NCBI GenBank assembly: GCA_047495785.1
Contig: JBLDXI010000019.1
Coordinates: 2,170,001-2,234,000, forward strand
Direction: 5' to 3'
From: Lepidodermella squamata
Taxonomy: Eukaryota > Gastrotricha
DNA length: 64,000 bases
Made by a program: the position numbers and the translations under genes. The notes beneath the pieces were generated by a model. It worked only from the letters and a program-made list of their open reading frames with translations, had not been told where the DNA came from and did no database searches. How positions within the stretch are numbered: the first letter of the stretch is position 1; every line of letters begins with the position of its first letter. Positions 1 through 10,600 of the stretch are shown here, piece after piece.

Positions 1-41
1 GCATTATATACAATATGTTCACATGTCGAAAAAATGAAATA

Positions 42-1449
42 ATGCGAATACGCGTGAAAAGACTCATTTGCTACCTGTCTGGCTTCTTATCATTTTGTTT
101 GCTCATTGAAGTCATCAACATATCATTATTCGCCGGCAACGGACAGCGATATCACGATGGTCCCATGCGCATTATGCTTTGGACCAAATTTTTCGGCGAC
201 CCGAAATGGAAAACGTTTTTCAAATCGCTACCAGCGACTTTGCATTACAAGAATCAGGATCAGCAATGCATTATCATGACGAGGGATCAATTAGCGTTAA
301 AGGATGCCGATGCAGTGATATACCATGCCTACGATCTCGTGGATTTAGACTTTGAAAATCGAACTCGGACCCAATATTGGACTTATTTCACGCTGGAATC
401 TCCGAAAAGCATGTGGGCAGTCGAGGCGCTTGAAAATCAATTACGGCTGATTAATACCGTGAAATTTAACTGGACTATGAGCTACAACCGGAAAAATGAT
501 ATTTGGTATCCTTATGGCAAGTTCAAGCCAAGATCTGGCGAGAGTTCGCTTGACGTTCGGTCGAAAATAGCTGCCTTCCGGGAAGATTTCGCCTCTAGGC
601 CTAGGGATGCTGTTTGGATTGTTAGCAACTGTCGGTAAGTTTTTTTGCAAATTAAAAAATGTGATTCATTTGCCATATTCTTACAGCGCGTCCTCAGAGC
701 GAGAAAAGCTAGTCGCCAAACTTCGCAGCTTAGGACTGGATATTCAAGAGTTCGGCGAATGTAACGGCAAAAAGTTCAACGAAAGCGTTAGCTCAATAGA
801 TTTCAGCTCTTACCGTTACTTCCTAGCCCTGGAGAACTCGTTATGTGAAGATTACATATCAGAAAAGGTATTCCAAGCCTATCATGCAGGCCTGCGTTAC
901 GGAGTAATACCTATCATTTACGGCTCGGCCGATTACCGTGGCATGCTGCCACCTCACTCTTATATAGATGCTCGATCTTTCCGGAAAGTTTCAAATCTTT
1001 ACGATTTTCTCGCGCAGCTGTCGTCGAAAAATGGAACGCATATGCTTGCCAGCTTTTATGAGTGGCAAATTTACAACGAATTGGACGGCTATGATGAAAG
1101 CGGCAGTCATTACGTGTCAAAACATGGCTGGCCAGCTTTATGCGAGAAATTGTGGACAAGCATTGGTGAAGAATACACGGTCGACAATGTCTGGCACCAT
1201 CTCGGCCCTTGTGTTGGAAAGATTGACCAATCATATTTCGACATGTCAATACGAGAGGTTGCTAAGCTGTATATTCCAGATATTTACCATAGAATAATCG
1301 CGGTCAGGCCTCAGGCTCTCTATGATGGTTCTATTAACTGGGAGCAGCTCATTTCTCAATACAAATTCCAGGACCCGGCGACTGCGTGGGATAGAATAAA
1401 CTTTGAATACTACAGCATTTTGAATAAGCCTCAAGCGAATGAGTTTTGA
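42..1449 (+). CDS. GT10 alpha-(1,3)-fucosyltransferase, copy 1
   Basis: Type II Golgi enzyme expected to move fucose from GDP-fucose onto GlcNAc-type acceptors. Exons 42-634 and 687-1449 (52 bp intron, phase 2) give about 451 aa. A short basic cytosolic end and one signal-anchor helix (about residues 10-30) precede the catalytic part. GT10 hallmarks are visible: LWTKFFGD near the start, FNWTMSYNRKNDIWYPYG in the middle, and the donor-binding segment ALENSLCEDYISEKVFQAY. An in-frame ATG at 15 would add nine residues; I prefer 42 because its MRIRVKRL matches the MIIRVKRI and MLVAVKRL starts of the next two copies. An AATAAA lies at 1469-1474, just 24 bp before the next gene's ATG. The acceptor sugar cannot be read from sequence. 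Confidence 0.9.
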
Positions 1450-1497
1450 ATGTGATGCTCTCTCATAGAATAAATTCATTCACATCATTTTTACTTG

Positions 1498-3040
1498 ATG
1501 ATTATACGCGTTAAAAGAATTTCTATTTCTATTATTAGGCACTACAAATGCCTGCTTTTACTCTTTTGCTTTCTGATTTTGATTTCGTTCATTCGACGAT
1601 GGCTTGCACAGAAGGCTGACTCGGAGGAGGAAGCCCGCCTCAATCGGCTGGCGCAGAAATTTTATCGCGAACACCCGAATTGGCAATATGAAATCTCAAG
1701 TCGCCTACATGATGCTGAAAAGCAAATCCCTACTAAAACAGTGTTACTATGGACAACATTTTTCGGCGACTGGTCTGACCATTTCGGTCACAACTATGGT
1801 CCCTATGTCGAACTGGAGGCTTACAACAACTCGAAACGGTGTTTTTTCACGAGGAAACGAGATTTTATTGAAGACGCTAGTGCTTTGATCTTTCATGGCC
1901 CTGATTTGCGGCTTGAAGATATGCCTTCGATAAGGCACCGCTTTCAGAGATGGATTTTCTACATGCATGAAACTCCAATCAATGCTCACTTTGTCACCTT
2001 AAAATGGAAATGGCTCGATAGTTTGAAATTCAACTGGACAATGTCTTATTCAAAGCAAAGCGATATCTATTATCCATATGGCCATTTGAGGAGGTCGAAA
2101 ATTCGTCTGGACCTGAAAAAGTGGCAAAGCAAGGTTCAGGGCTTCGCAAAGAGTTTTCGAACTCGGGAGAAGGATGCTGTTTGGATAGTAAGCAATTGCG
2201 GGTAGGTCTTATCTTGCTTCGAATTTTCGTGTGAATTTCCTCCAATCCTTCAATAGATCCTACTCTTACCGAGAGCAATATGTTCAGGCACTTATTGACC
2301 TTGGTCTTGACATCGACGTTTTCGGAAAATGTGGCAACACCTCAGTAGACGATGAATGGCGAACAAAAGGTGAAACTCAGTTCTTCACGAGATATCGATT
2401 TGTTTTAGCCCTCGAAAACTCGTTATGTGACGACTACATAACCGAGAAGGCTTTCCACGCTTTCTACGCAAATTTCATCGCCGGGCCTATTCCAATTGTC
2501 TACGGCGCAGGGAATTATAGTGACTTCTTTCCTGATGGAAGTTACATAAACTTGAAGAAGTACAGCAACATCAGCGAATTAGTTCAACTTATGAAAAGGC
2601 TTTCTAATCACGATGAACAGTCACCAGAGTTGATGAGATACTACGGCTGGCAGGGGACGGTCAATGCAGCCTATGATTTGGGCTATGAAATCGAGACCCC
2701 ATTCGACATAACCGCTCTCAACTTTTCAGTGGTGCAAAATGTCACAAGTGCTGAGCTGTCTGAACAATTAAGCTTTTACTTCCGCTGGCAGCGTGTTGTA
2801 AACCCGATTCAGCTAGGAAGCAATGACGAGACGAGGAAGAAAAAGCACGACGTTTACGCTTTGTATTACGCGAAACGAGCTGGTTGGAGGAGTCTCTGCA
2901 GGAAGCTCTGGGAGGAGGATTCTGGTCATCAAAAAACAGCTATTCCTCCTTTCGAATCAACAGTGAGAAACGTTCGTAAGAAGCTAGGCGAGTGTTACGC
3001 TCCTGATAAATCTCCAATAGAAGCCGCTTTTGGCACGTGA
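1498..3040 (+). CDS. GT10 alpha-(1,3)-fucosyltransferase, copy 2
   Basis: Second member of the array. Exons 1498-2201 and 2257-3040 (phase-2 intron at the same place as in copy 1) give 495 aa. It has a basic N-terminus and signal anchor (about residues 12-32), LLWTTFFGDWSDHFG, FNWTMSYSKQSDIYYPYG and the donor-site segment ALENSLCDDYITEKAFHAF, all typical of GT10. It is about 45-55 aa longer than its relatives because of an extra segment before the C-terminal KRAGWRSLCRKLW block; this segment looks like a diverged repeat of the SPELMRYYGWQ region. Only 48 bp separate its ATG from the stop of copy 1, leaving almost no room for a promoter of its own. Golgi fucosylation is inferred from the family. 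Confidence 0.9.
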
Positions 3041-3181
3041 AGTGCTTTAATAAAAACTATTTGAATGCAGGCATCTTGCCCTGTCTTTTGCAAACAATGT
3101 TGTAGTTGTTCACTCGCAGCTCGCAGCTTCACAATCGTGTCACATTTTCAATGTAGGTCGCAGTTTCTTTTGTAGCTAGGC

Positions 3182-4498
3182 ATGCTTGTTGCGGTAAAAC
3201 GGCTTTGCAACAAATATGTGATACTATTTGCCACGTCTTTTACGCTATCTTTGTTATTCATCACATCAACGTTTCACACAGGTGATGATAATCAATTCAA
3301 GGCTGGATGGCAGTTCCAGCCAGATCACCCAACCTCCAATTTTGCTAGCAAGAAAGTCGTTCTACTCTGGACGTCATTTTTCGGAAGTTGGTCTCGCCAT
3401 TTTACCATAAACAAAGGCCCTACAGTGATATTGCCTGATGGTAGGAAATGTCTCTTTACAGAGGACAGGTTTCAATTGGAACAGGCTGATGCACTCGTTT
3501 TCCACGCTAAGGATATCAATTTGAATGATCTGCCATTGAAACGATCTGAGAACCAGGTCTACATATTTCACTCTCTCGAGTCCCCTGCCAACTTGTACTT
3601 CGATGATGCAACTTGGCAGAAAATCAACACTATCGGCTTCAATTGGACCATGACATACTCTGCTATGTATTCGGATGTTCACCACCCGTATGGCTACATT
3701 AGGGCTTCGAAAAGTCCAGCTGGATTTGCGATGATAGAAGCAAAAATTCAGAAATTTGCAAGATCTTTCAGAAATCGGCCGAAAACAGCAGTTTGGTTTT
3801 CATCGAATTGTTTGACCCCTTCAAACCGTGAATTTTACGTCTACAATTTAATGGCCCTCGGCATTGAGGTCGATATTTTTGGCCTATGTGGTCGCAAAGC
3901 ACCGCCGATCACCAGTGAAGCGGAATTCTACTCGAATTATCAATTTGTCCTGGCTTTTGAAAACTCAATTTGCGATGACTACGTCACTGAAAAGGCCTTC
4001 CACGCGTTTTACGCGAATTTTATTGCCGGAACGATTCCAGTAGTTTTCGGAGGTGGTGATTACAATTATCACTTTCAAAGTGGAAGCTACATCGACATGA
4101 GATCATTCACGAGTCTTGAGGAACTTGTTGATTTGCTGAACAAATTATCCAAACTCGACGAAAGCTCGGAGGAATTGTTGAGTTATTACAAATGGCAGAA
4201 GGACCTTTATCCCATTTACGGTCATGGCTATGAATTAGAAGAAAATTCAGATAAGTACGTTCCAGACTATGCGAAAAGGGCTGCTTGGCGTAATCTGTGT
4301 AGGAAGCTTTGGGATCAAGACGATATCATCAAAGACTCAGTAAATGATGTTCGTTTCAGACTTGGAGGGTGCAAATCCCCTCCACTAAGCCCACCGCTTA
4401 TAATTGGGACAGATGAATTGCTGCCTTTACTAATTCCTAATAATAACAATGAAGCCATTGTTGTTTCATCAGATAATATTACTGCCATGGTTTTGTGA
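3182..4498 (+). CDS. GT10 alpha-(1,3)-fucosyltransferase, copy 3 (intronless)
   Basis: A single uninterrupted frame of 438 aa. Features: signal anchor (about residues 12-28), LLWTSFFGSWSRHF, FNWTMTYSAMYSDVHHPYG, and the GDP-fucose-binding segment AFENSICDDYVTEKAFHAF. This copy lacks the intron that copies 1, 2 and 4 carry next to the SNC/SSC motif, although the C-x5-R-E spacing across that point is conserved, so the intron was probably lost. The C-terminus adds an asparagine and hydrophobic-rich tail after the last conserved cysteine. A pyrimidine run ending in TAG (about 3168-3178) sits just upstream of the ATG and could be a splice or trans-splice acceptor. Function is inferred from the family. 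Confidence 0.9.
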   Translation: MLVAVKRLCNKYVILFATSFTLSLLFITSTFHTGDDNQFKAGWQFQPDHPTSNFASKKVVLLWTSFFGSWSRHFTINKGPTVILPDGRKCLFTEDRFQLEQADALVFHAKDINLNDLPLKRSENQVYIFHSLESPANLYFDDATWQKINTIGFNWTMTYSAMYSDVHHPYGYIRASKSPAGFAMIEAKIQKFARSFRNRPKTAVWFSSNCLTPSNREFYVYNLMALGIEVDIFGLCGRKAPPITSEAEFYSNYQFVLAFENSICDDYVTEKAFHAFYANFIAGTIPVVFGGGDYNYHFQSGSYIDMRSFTSLEELVDLLNKLSKLDESSEELLSYYKWQKDLYPIYGHGYELEENSDKYVPDYAKRAAWRNLCRKLWDQDDIIKDSVNDVRFRLGGCKSPPLSPPLIIGTDELLPLLIPNNNNEAIVVSSDNITAMVL

Positions 4499-4643
4499 GT
4501 GCATTAATTTCATTATTAAAAATTGTATTGTTATTTGTTTTTTGGCTCAAAGTGGCGTGTTTGCTAATTATGCGTGACTCAGCTCCGCGCGCGATAGGGG
4601 GAGAGTGAGAAAACAATAAAGAAAGCTAATAATAATTTGGGGC

Positions 4644-5036
4644 ATGGCATCTAATTCAGCCAGTCATTATATTGTTATCGAGGAGGGCCAAGAAACAAAG
4701 TTGGCAATATGGCACCGAAAACTAGCCATTTTATTGGCAACACTTTCTTTCTGCTGCACATCTAATCCAATTTGTCTACCGTGCATCCTACCAGCTTACC
4801 TGTTATCAGTCATCCCTAAATGGAAATCAGACGCATGGCCTGTGAGAAAATCGACAATTTATTATCGCTTCTCTATTCTGCTGTCTGGGATTGTTTTATC
4901 GATTAGCGTCATTATTATCATTGTCGCTGTCAGTTTTGTGCTGCCTATGTTAAGGAAATATTACTACGATCTCATGAGAATGAAGGAGCAAGCCGAATCA
5001 GCAATGAAAATGGCTGAAGCGGCCAAGCAAGGATAA
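4644..5036 (+). CDS. Small two-pass membrane protein, CD225/dispanin-like, copy 1
   Basis: 130 aa, no intron. A cysteine-rich first hydrophobic segment (about residues 28-57, containing SFCCTSNPICLPCILPAYLL) is followed by the polar loop PKWKSDAWPVRKS, a second long membrane segment (about 75-105) and a charged tail rich in Met, Glu and Ala. The layout (CC, short loop with a Lys-Trp pair, second helix) resembles CD225 family proteins, small membrane proteins that include vertebrate IFITMs. The match is by pattern, so the family call is tentative. It lies 145 bp after fucosyltransferase copy 3 and 47 bp before its own paralogue. Confidence 0.6.
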   Translation: MASNSASHYIVIEEGQETKLAIWHRKLAILLATLSFCCTSNPICLPCILPAYLLSVIPKWKSDAWPVRKSTIYYRFSILLSGIVLSISVIIIIVAVSFVLPMLRKYYYDLMRMKEQAESAMKMAEAAKQG

Positions 5037-5083
5037 TCGATAGAAATTGAGTTATCTAGCAATTCCTCTTCCTCAGTGCAACA

Positions 5084-5506
5084 ATGGATGCCAATACATC
5101 CTCGGGATCTCAAACCGGAAATGCTCCTAAAGGCTACGACGAAGAAGCCCTTAACCCTTTGATAGGCGATTCGCCCACCGACAAAACAACTTTATGCTGT
5201 AGGAAAGCTGCCATCTGTCTTAGCGTGATCTCCATTTTCTGCTGCACATTCGGCTGGATTTGCTCTATACCGGCAATTATTCTCGCAATGGTACCGAAAT
5301 GGTACGATAAGGACTGGTCTCAAAAGCGAGCGAGAATTTTCTACGCTTCAGCCATTATCCTGGCCTTCATGGCCATAGTAATTTCTGTGATCGCTCTGGC
5401 CTTGATTTGCAGCAATGTTTGCTTTCATCCCTCCTCATCAATGGTCTATTCAACTATAGGCCCAAGAAGACCCGCAGGAGCCGGTCGAATAGATTTCATA
5501 AACTGA
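5084..5506 (+). CDS. Small two-pass membrane protein, CD225/dispanin-like, copy 2
   Basis: 140 aa, no intron; clear paralogue of the gene just upstream. A polar N-terminal half of about 42 residues precedes two hydrophobic segments (about 46-70 and 86-108). The first contains IFCCTFGWICSIPAIILAM, followed by PKWYDKDWSQKRARIF and the second helix; this resembles CD225 somewhat better than copy 1 does. A textbook 3' splice sequence, CCTCTTCCTCAG (about 5066-5077), ends seven bases before the ATG and 41 bases after the stop of copy 1. That suggests a trans-spliced or internally spliced transcript. Cellular role unknown. Confidence 0.65.
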   Translation: MDANTSSGSQTGNAPKGYDEEALNPLIGDSPTDKTTLCCRKAAICLSVISIFCCTFGWICSIPAIILAMVPKWYDKDWSQKRARIFYASAIILAFMAIVISVIALALICSNVCFHPSSSMVYSTIGPRRPAGAGRIDFIN

Positions 5507-5619
5507 GCCCAAACACGCCTATTCATCAATTTTATACCTATACTTTCTATGAATAAATTCTATTGATGTCAACATGAAAGGAGTTTACTTATCTCTGAAA
5601 GTTGTAGTGTTGGATTTAC

Positions 5620-7044
5620 ATGGCTTGTTTTAGACTTAATAGCTCGCGAAAATTTAAACTTTGCTTGGGCTTGTTAATACTTGTGTTCCTTATCGCTACT
5701 TCTTCGCTCAATTCCAATGCGGATTGGAAGCGAATCGCCATTATCAAACGATCACTCAGCCTACACGGATTCCCAGCAGTGGCAACAACTCAGATTACAC
5801 CGAAAAAAGTCGAGGTGCAAAAGACCATAGTTTTATGGACGAATTATTTCGAGAAAAAGTGGAAAGATCACTTTGAGTTGAACGGCGGTCCTTACGTTGA
5901 GATCAGCAGTGAAAAGAAGTGCTTTTTCACTGATAACCGCGACCTAGCTGGAGCAGCTGATGCCATTGTTTTTCACATTCGCAACTTTAAAGCAAATGAC
6001 ACACCGAACACGATACGCTTACCCCATCAAAGGTGAGTTGTGGATTTTGTATTATTATTAAGGTTAAAATTATCAGTGTAGGTGGGTTATGTATAGCCTG
6101 GAGTCGCCTCAAAATACTGGTTTCCATGGAGACCAATACAAGGAAATAGATAAATTAGCTTTCAACTGGACCATGACATACAGACCAAAGGCTGACGTAT
6201 ACACGCCATACGCTATTATTCGCAAGAAAACTACATCTGAGAACGACACAGTAGAATTATCTGAGAAAATTCAAGAATTTACAGAAAATTTCTGGCGGAG
6301 GAAGAAAGATGCAGTTTGGCTAGTATCTAGTTGTGTAAGTCTTCCTGTTTTTCTGAATTTCCGACCTTACACCTTACTTTTTTATCACAGATCAGCAACT
6401 CAATGCGGGAGGTTATCGTTAAGATTTTGCTTGACCACGGCATTCGAGTTGATACATGGGGCCACTGTTCGGCGCAAAAGCCTGATTCTCTGATTAGACA
6501 AGGCGCGAAACAGTTCTTTTCCCAATACAAGTTCTACCTCAGCTTCGAGAACTCTTTATGCGATGACTATACGACAGAAAAGCCATTTCAGGGCCTCTAC
6601 TACAGCTATTTAGCTGGATGTATTCCTGTAGTCTACGGCTCGGCTCAAATTGGCGATCTACTTCCTGCTGGAAGCTATATAGACGTGAAAGGTTTCAAGT
6701 CGATAAGCGAAATGGCGAGGCATATGAAGACGTTATCTTGCCCGTCAGTCAATTTGACTCAATTAAGGAATTACTATCAATGGTTCATCGACGTGAATCC
6801 TTTGTATGAAAACGGATTCGAGTTGACCAAAGACGGCTCTGGAGCGTACCGAGACGATTATCTCAAGGGTAATAACTTCCGCGAATTGTGTAAACGCCTT
6901 TGGGAGGAAGATGGAGCTAAATCGCCGAAAACTATTCCCGACATGAAACAAGAGCTGGGTGAATGCTACCAGCCAGATCAAGAATTCACGGATAATTTGA
7001 AATATGTTAAGCTGTCTGATATTTATAAGCCTCCTCTTGTTTGA
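5620..7044 (+). CDS. GT10 alpha-(1,3)-fucosyltransferase, copy 4
   Basis: Exons 5620-6032, 6082-6334 and 6391-7044 join in frame to 439 aa. After a signal anchor (about residues 12-30) come IVLWTNYFEKKWKDHF, FNWTMTYRPKADVYTPYA and the donor-binding segment SFENSLCDDYTTEKPFQGL. The first intron (49 bp) is not seen in the other copies. The second sits directly after the Cys codon of the SSC motif in phase 0, two bases upstream of the phase-2 intron of copies 1 and 2. Last gene of the tight array; the 644 bp that follow separate it from the Na+/K+-ATPase. A Golgi GDP-fucose-dependent activity is inferred from the family. Confidence 0.9.
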
Positions 7045-7688
7045 TATATGAAATAAAGTCAGTCTTTCAGCAGGCATTTTCGGATTTTTTTCTACCCAGG
7101 TGCGTAACCTCAATTATTAGGCCGGCGTTAAAAGTAGCAGGTAATTATCGCGATACCAACAACACACACCGCCGCTTGTTTGGAAATTTGGCGGCGGGGG
7201 CAAGCGTAAAATCCAACTCATTTTCATTATAAAAAAAATTCCCGACAGCAGCTTAACAGTAGCTGTTGCGTGTATATGTGTGTCGTGCTCATTGACGTCA
7301 CGAGCGGTGCATGCGAAATGAATGAGCCGAACGTCTTGAATTAGTTGTGAAGTGTTAAGGTGCAATGATTTTTTTGTTATATTTGGTTTAATACTGCACT
7401 GCGCGTCGGTTAAAACTGTACGCTGCCTATTTTTGTCAAATGGAACAGCTATTATACCGCGCCACGAGGAGGTGAAAAATGTTTACGAGTTAGCAACGCC
7501 AAGTAAAGCCTATAATTTCAAGGATTAACGCCGTATTTCACCTACCGAAAAAACGTTCACCCGCCCGTCATTTCTCATGCTTCGAGACCGATTCCAATCC
7601 TAGAGAGGTTTTCATAATTATTATGACGTAGGACGGCAATATAATATGACGCAAATTCAAAGTTATTTTTAAATAGGAGTAATGTTTA
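7045..7688 (+). promoter_or_regulatory. Upstream region of the Na+/K+-ATPase gene with a CRE palindrome
   Basis: The first gap of real promoter size in the window. It contains a perfect cAMP-response-element palindrome, TGACGTCA, at 7293-7300, and a half-site TGACG at about 7623-7627. No TATA box is obvious near the ATG at 7689. Promoter function is inferred from position only. Confidence 0.35.
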
Positions 7689-10600
7689 ATGAGTGAACCG
7701 ACCGAGCAGAGTGACGAGGCGGCGCCCAGGCCGCGTCTGCAGAGCAACGCCGCCGATGATGGTCCCAGGCCACGACTTCAAAGTGGAAATCGCGACGATA
7801 TATACCGTCCCCGCTTGAAATCCGACGCTAAAGCCGGAACAGTTGGCCGACGGCTTCAATCTGTTACTTTTTCGGTTGATGATACAAATGACCCGGCCAA
7901 GCAAGCTGCGGCTCCTCCAGTTACCAAGCAGCCGGAGCCAGAACATCCAACCGGCCCTCAGCCTGCTAAAATTGGCGCGAGAGGTCAGAGCTTTCTCGGC
8001 TCAATTTCGTCTCGAATGAGCACAGCTTCAAGGCCAGAACGACGTAACTCTGTTCTGAGCCCGAAGAAGCAACGAAATTTAGCCTGGCAGCGATTTCTCG
8101 AATCATGCTGCGGCAACTTGCTTCAGCGTGGTAGTAGCAAGAACGAGATGGATGACCTGAAGAAAGAAAGCCAGGTAGACTACCACAAAATTCCCCAAGA
8201 TCAACTGATATCCAGGCTCAGGACTGACACACATCGAGGTCTATCGAAGAATGAAGTCGCTAGGCGTTTGGAGAAATACGGTCTCAATCAACTGAAACCG
8301 CCACTTCAAACCCCGGAATGGTATAAGTTCGTCAGCCAAATGATTGGTGGCTTTTGCATCCTTCTCTGGATCGGAGCTGCTCTTTGCTTCATTGCCTACG
8401 GTATTCAAGCTAGTATTATGGACGACCCACCCCAGGATTACATCTACATCGGTGTTGTGCTGTGTGCCACTATCATTTTAACCGGTATTTTCTCTTACTA
8501 CCAAGAGGCGAAGTCTTCAAAAGTTATGGAGACGTTCAAAAAGTTCATGCCGCAATCGGCTACGGTAGTTCGAGAAGGAATGGACCAAAACGTGCCTGTT
8601 GAAGAAATTGTTATTGGCGACGTCGTGAAAATCAGAGGCGGAGACAAAATCCCGGCTGATTGCCGCGTTATCCAATCTAGTGGCTTGAAAGTTGACAACT
8701 CGTGTTTGACCGGTGAATCTGAACCGCAAAATCGAGGCCCGGAAACGTCGCATGAACAAATTTTGGAAACTCGCTGCATGATTTTCTTCTCGACTTTCGC
8801 CGTCGAAGGTACTGGTACTGCGATTGTTGTTGCTACTGGTGACAGCACCATTATGGGCCGTATCGCTCGTTTGACAACTGGAATTCAGTCGAAACCAACA
8901 CCGCTTGCTGTTGAGTTGAACCGTTTCGTCCATCTCATTTCAGGATTCGCCATTGGCATCGGTATCATTTTCTTGATTGTCATCCTTTCCCTTGGCATCT
9001 ATTGGGTCGATGGTATCATTTTCATTATTGGTATCATTGTCGCCAACGTACCTGAGGGGCTGCTTATTCAAGTCACCCTGTGCCTATCCCTTACCGCGAA
9101 AAAAATGGCCCAACATAATGCCTTGGTTAAAAATCTCGAGGCTGTGGAAACTCTGGGCTCGACGAGTACAATCTGCTCGGATAAAACCGGTACACTCACC
9201 CAAAATCGAATGACTGTCGCGCATATGTGGTTTAACGATAAAATTGTCGAGGCTGATATTTCAAAGGAGCAGAACAAGAGTCACTACAGCAAGAAATCTG
9301 TTGGTTGGCAGTTATTGATGAGAGTCGCTTCGCTATGCAACCGAGCTGTTTTCAAGCCGCCAGATCAGCAGACTAATTGGGAGGACATCATGTCTCGAGA
9401 GTGCATCGGCGACGGTTCTGAATCGGCCCTGCTTAAATTCGGCGAGTTGGCTTACATGCCCGTGGAAAGGTCCCGCAAGGAATGGCCGAAAGTTGCGGAA
9501 ATTCCATTCAACTCAGCCACGAAGTTTCAAGTCTCGATTCACAAGGCGCCGGAAATGTACGAAGGGATGTACTATCTGTTGGTTATGAAAGGAGCTCCGG
9601 AGCAAATCATCAGCATTTGCTCGACTGTAATTGATAACGATCAGGAGGTGCCGATTACTGAAGACTTCAAAGTTCGTTTCAATAAGGCCTATGAAGCCCT
9701 TGGCGGCATGGGTGAACGAGTTTTAGGATTTTGCGATCTCCCACTATCGCGAGAGGAATTCCCGGAAGAATTTAAGTTTGAAGTGGAGCCTGAGGCGAAT
9801 TTCCCACTCAAAGGTCTGCGATTCACTGGGCTTGTCTCCATGATTGACCCTCCTAGACCTGCCGTACCTGATGCCGTTAAGAAGTGCCGTGAAGCCGGTA
9901 TTCGAGTTATCATGGTCACTGGTGATCACCCTATCACTGCCTCTGCGATTGCTCGCCAAGTCGGCATCATATCTCCAACCTCGAAAACCGTTCAAGACAT
10001 CGCAACTGAACGTGGATGCTCTGTTAAAGATGTTGATCCTAAAGAGGCTGTTGCCGCCGCAATTCACGGTCAGGAGCTTCGTGAGATGTCCCCAGCTCAG
10101 CTAGATGATCTAATTGCTACTCATTGGGAGATAGTATTCGCAAGAACCTCGCCTCAACAGAAGCTTTTAATTGTCGAAGGATTCCAGAGAGCGGGAGCCA
10201 TTGTAGCCGTAACTGGTGATGGTGTGAACGACTCGCCTGCTCTCAAGAAAGCTGACATAGGTAAGCTTATTAATTTGAACCTTTCAATTCTATACTGATG
10301 TGACCCTAGGTGTGGCTATGGGTATTGCTGGGTCCGATGTCAGTAAACAAGCCGCTGATATGATTTTGATGGACGATAACTTCGCCACGATTGTCTTTTC
10401 GATTGAAGAGGGCCGTGTATTGTTCGATAACTTGAAGAAGTGCATCTGCTACATTCTCACATCGAACATCCCCGAGTTATCTGCCCCACTGGCCTACGTC
10501 ATGTTTTCGATCCCGTGCCCCCTAGGAACGATTCCTATGCTCGCCATCGATTTAGGAACTGACTTCGTGCCTGCGGTTACTTACGCTTACGAGCCAGCTG

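Noticed and set aside
441-650. Open frames antisense to the fucosyltransferases, ATPase and channel stalks (e.g. 441-650 and 23767-24243 minus)
   Set aside because: They mirror the codons of the real genes; the Val/Asp-rich reading opposite the Thr/Ser stalk is a codon artefact.
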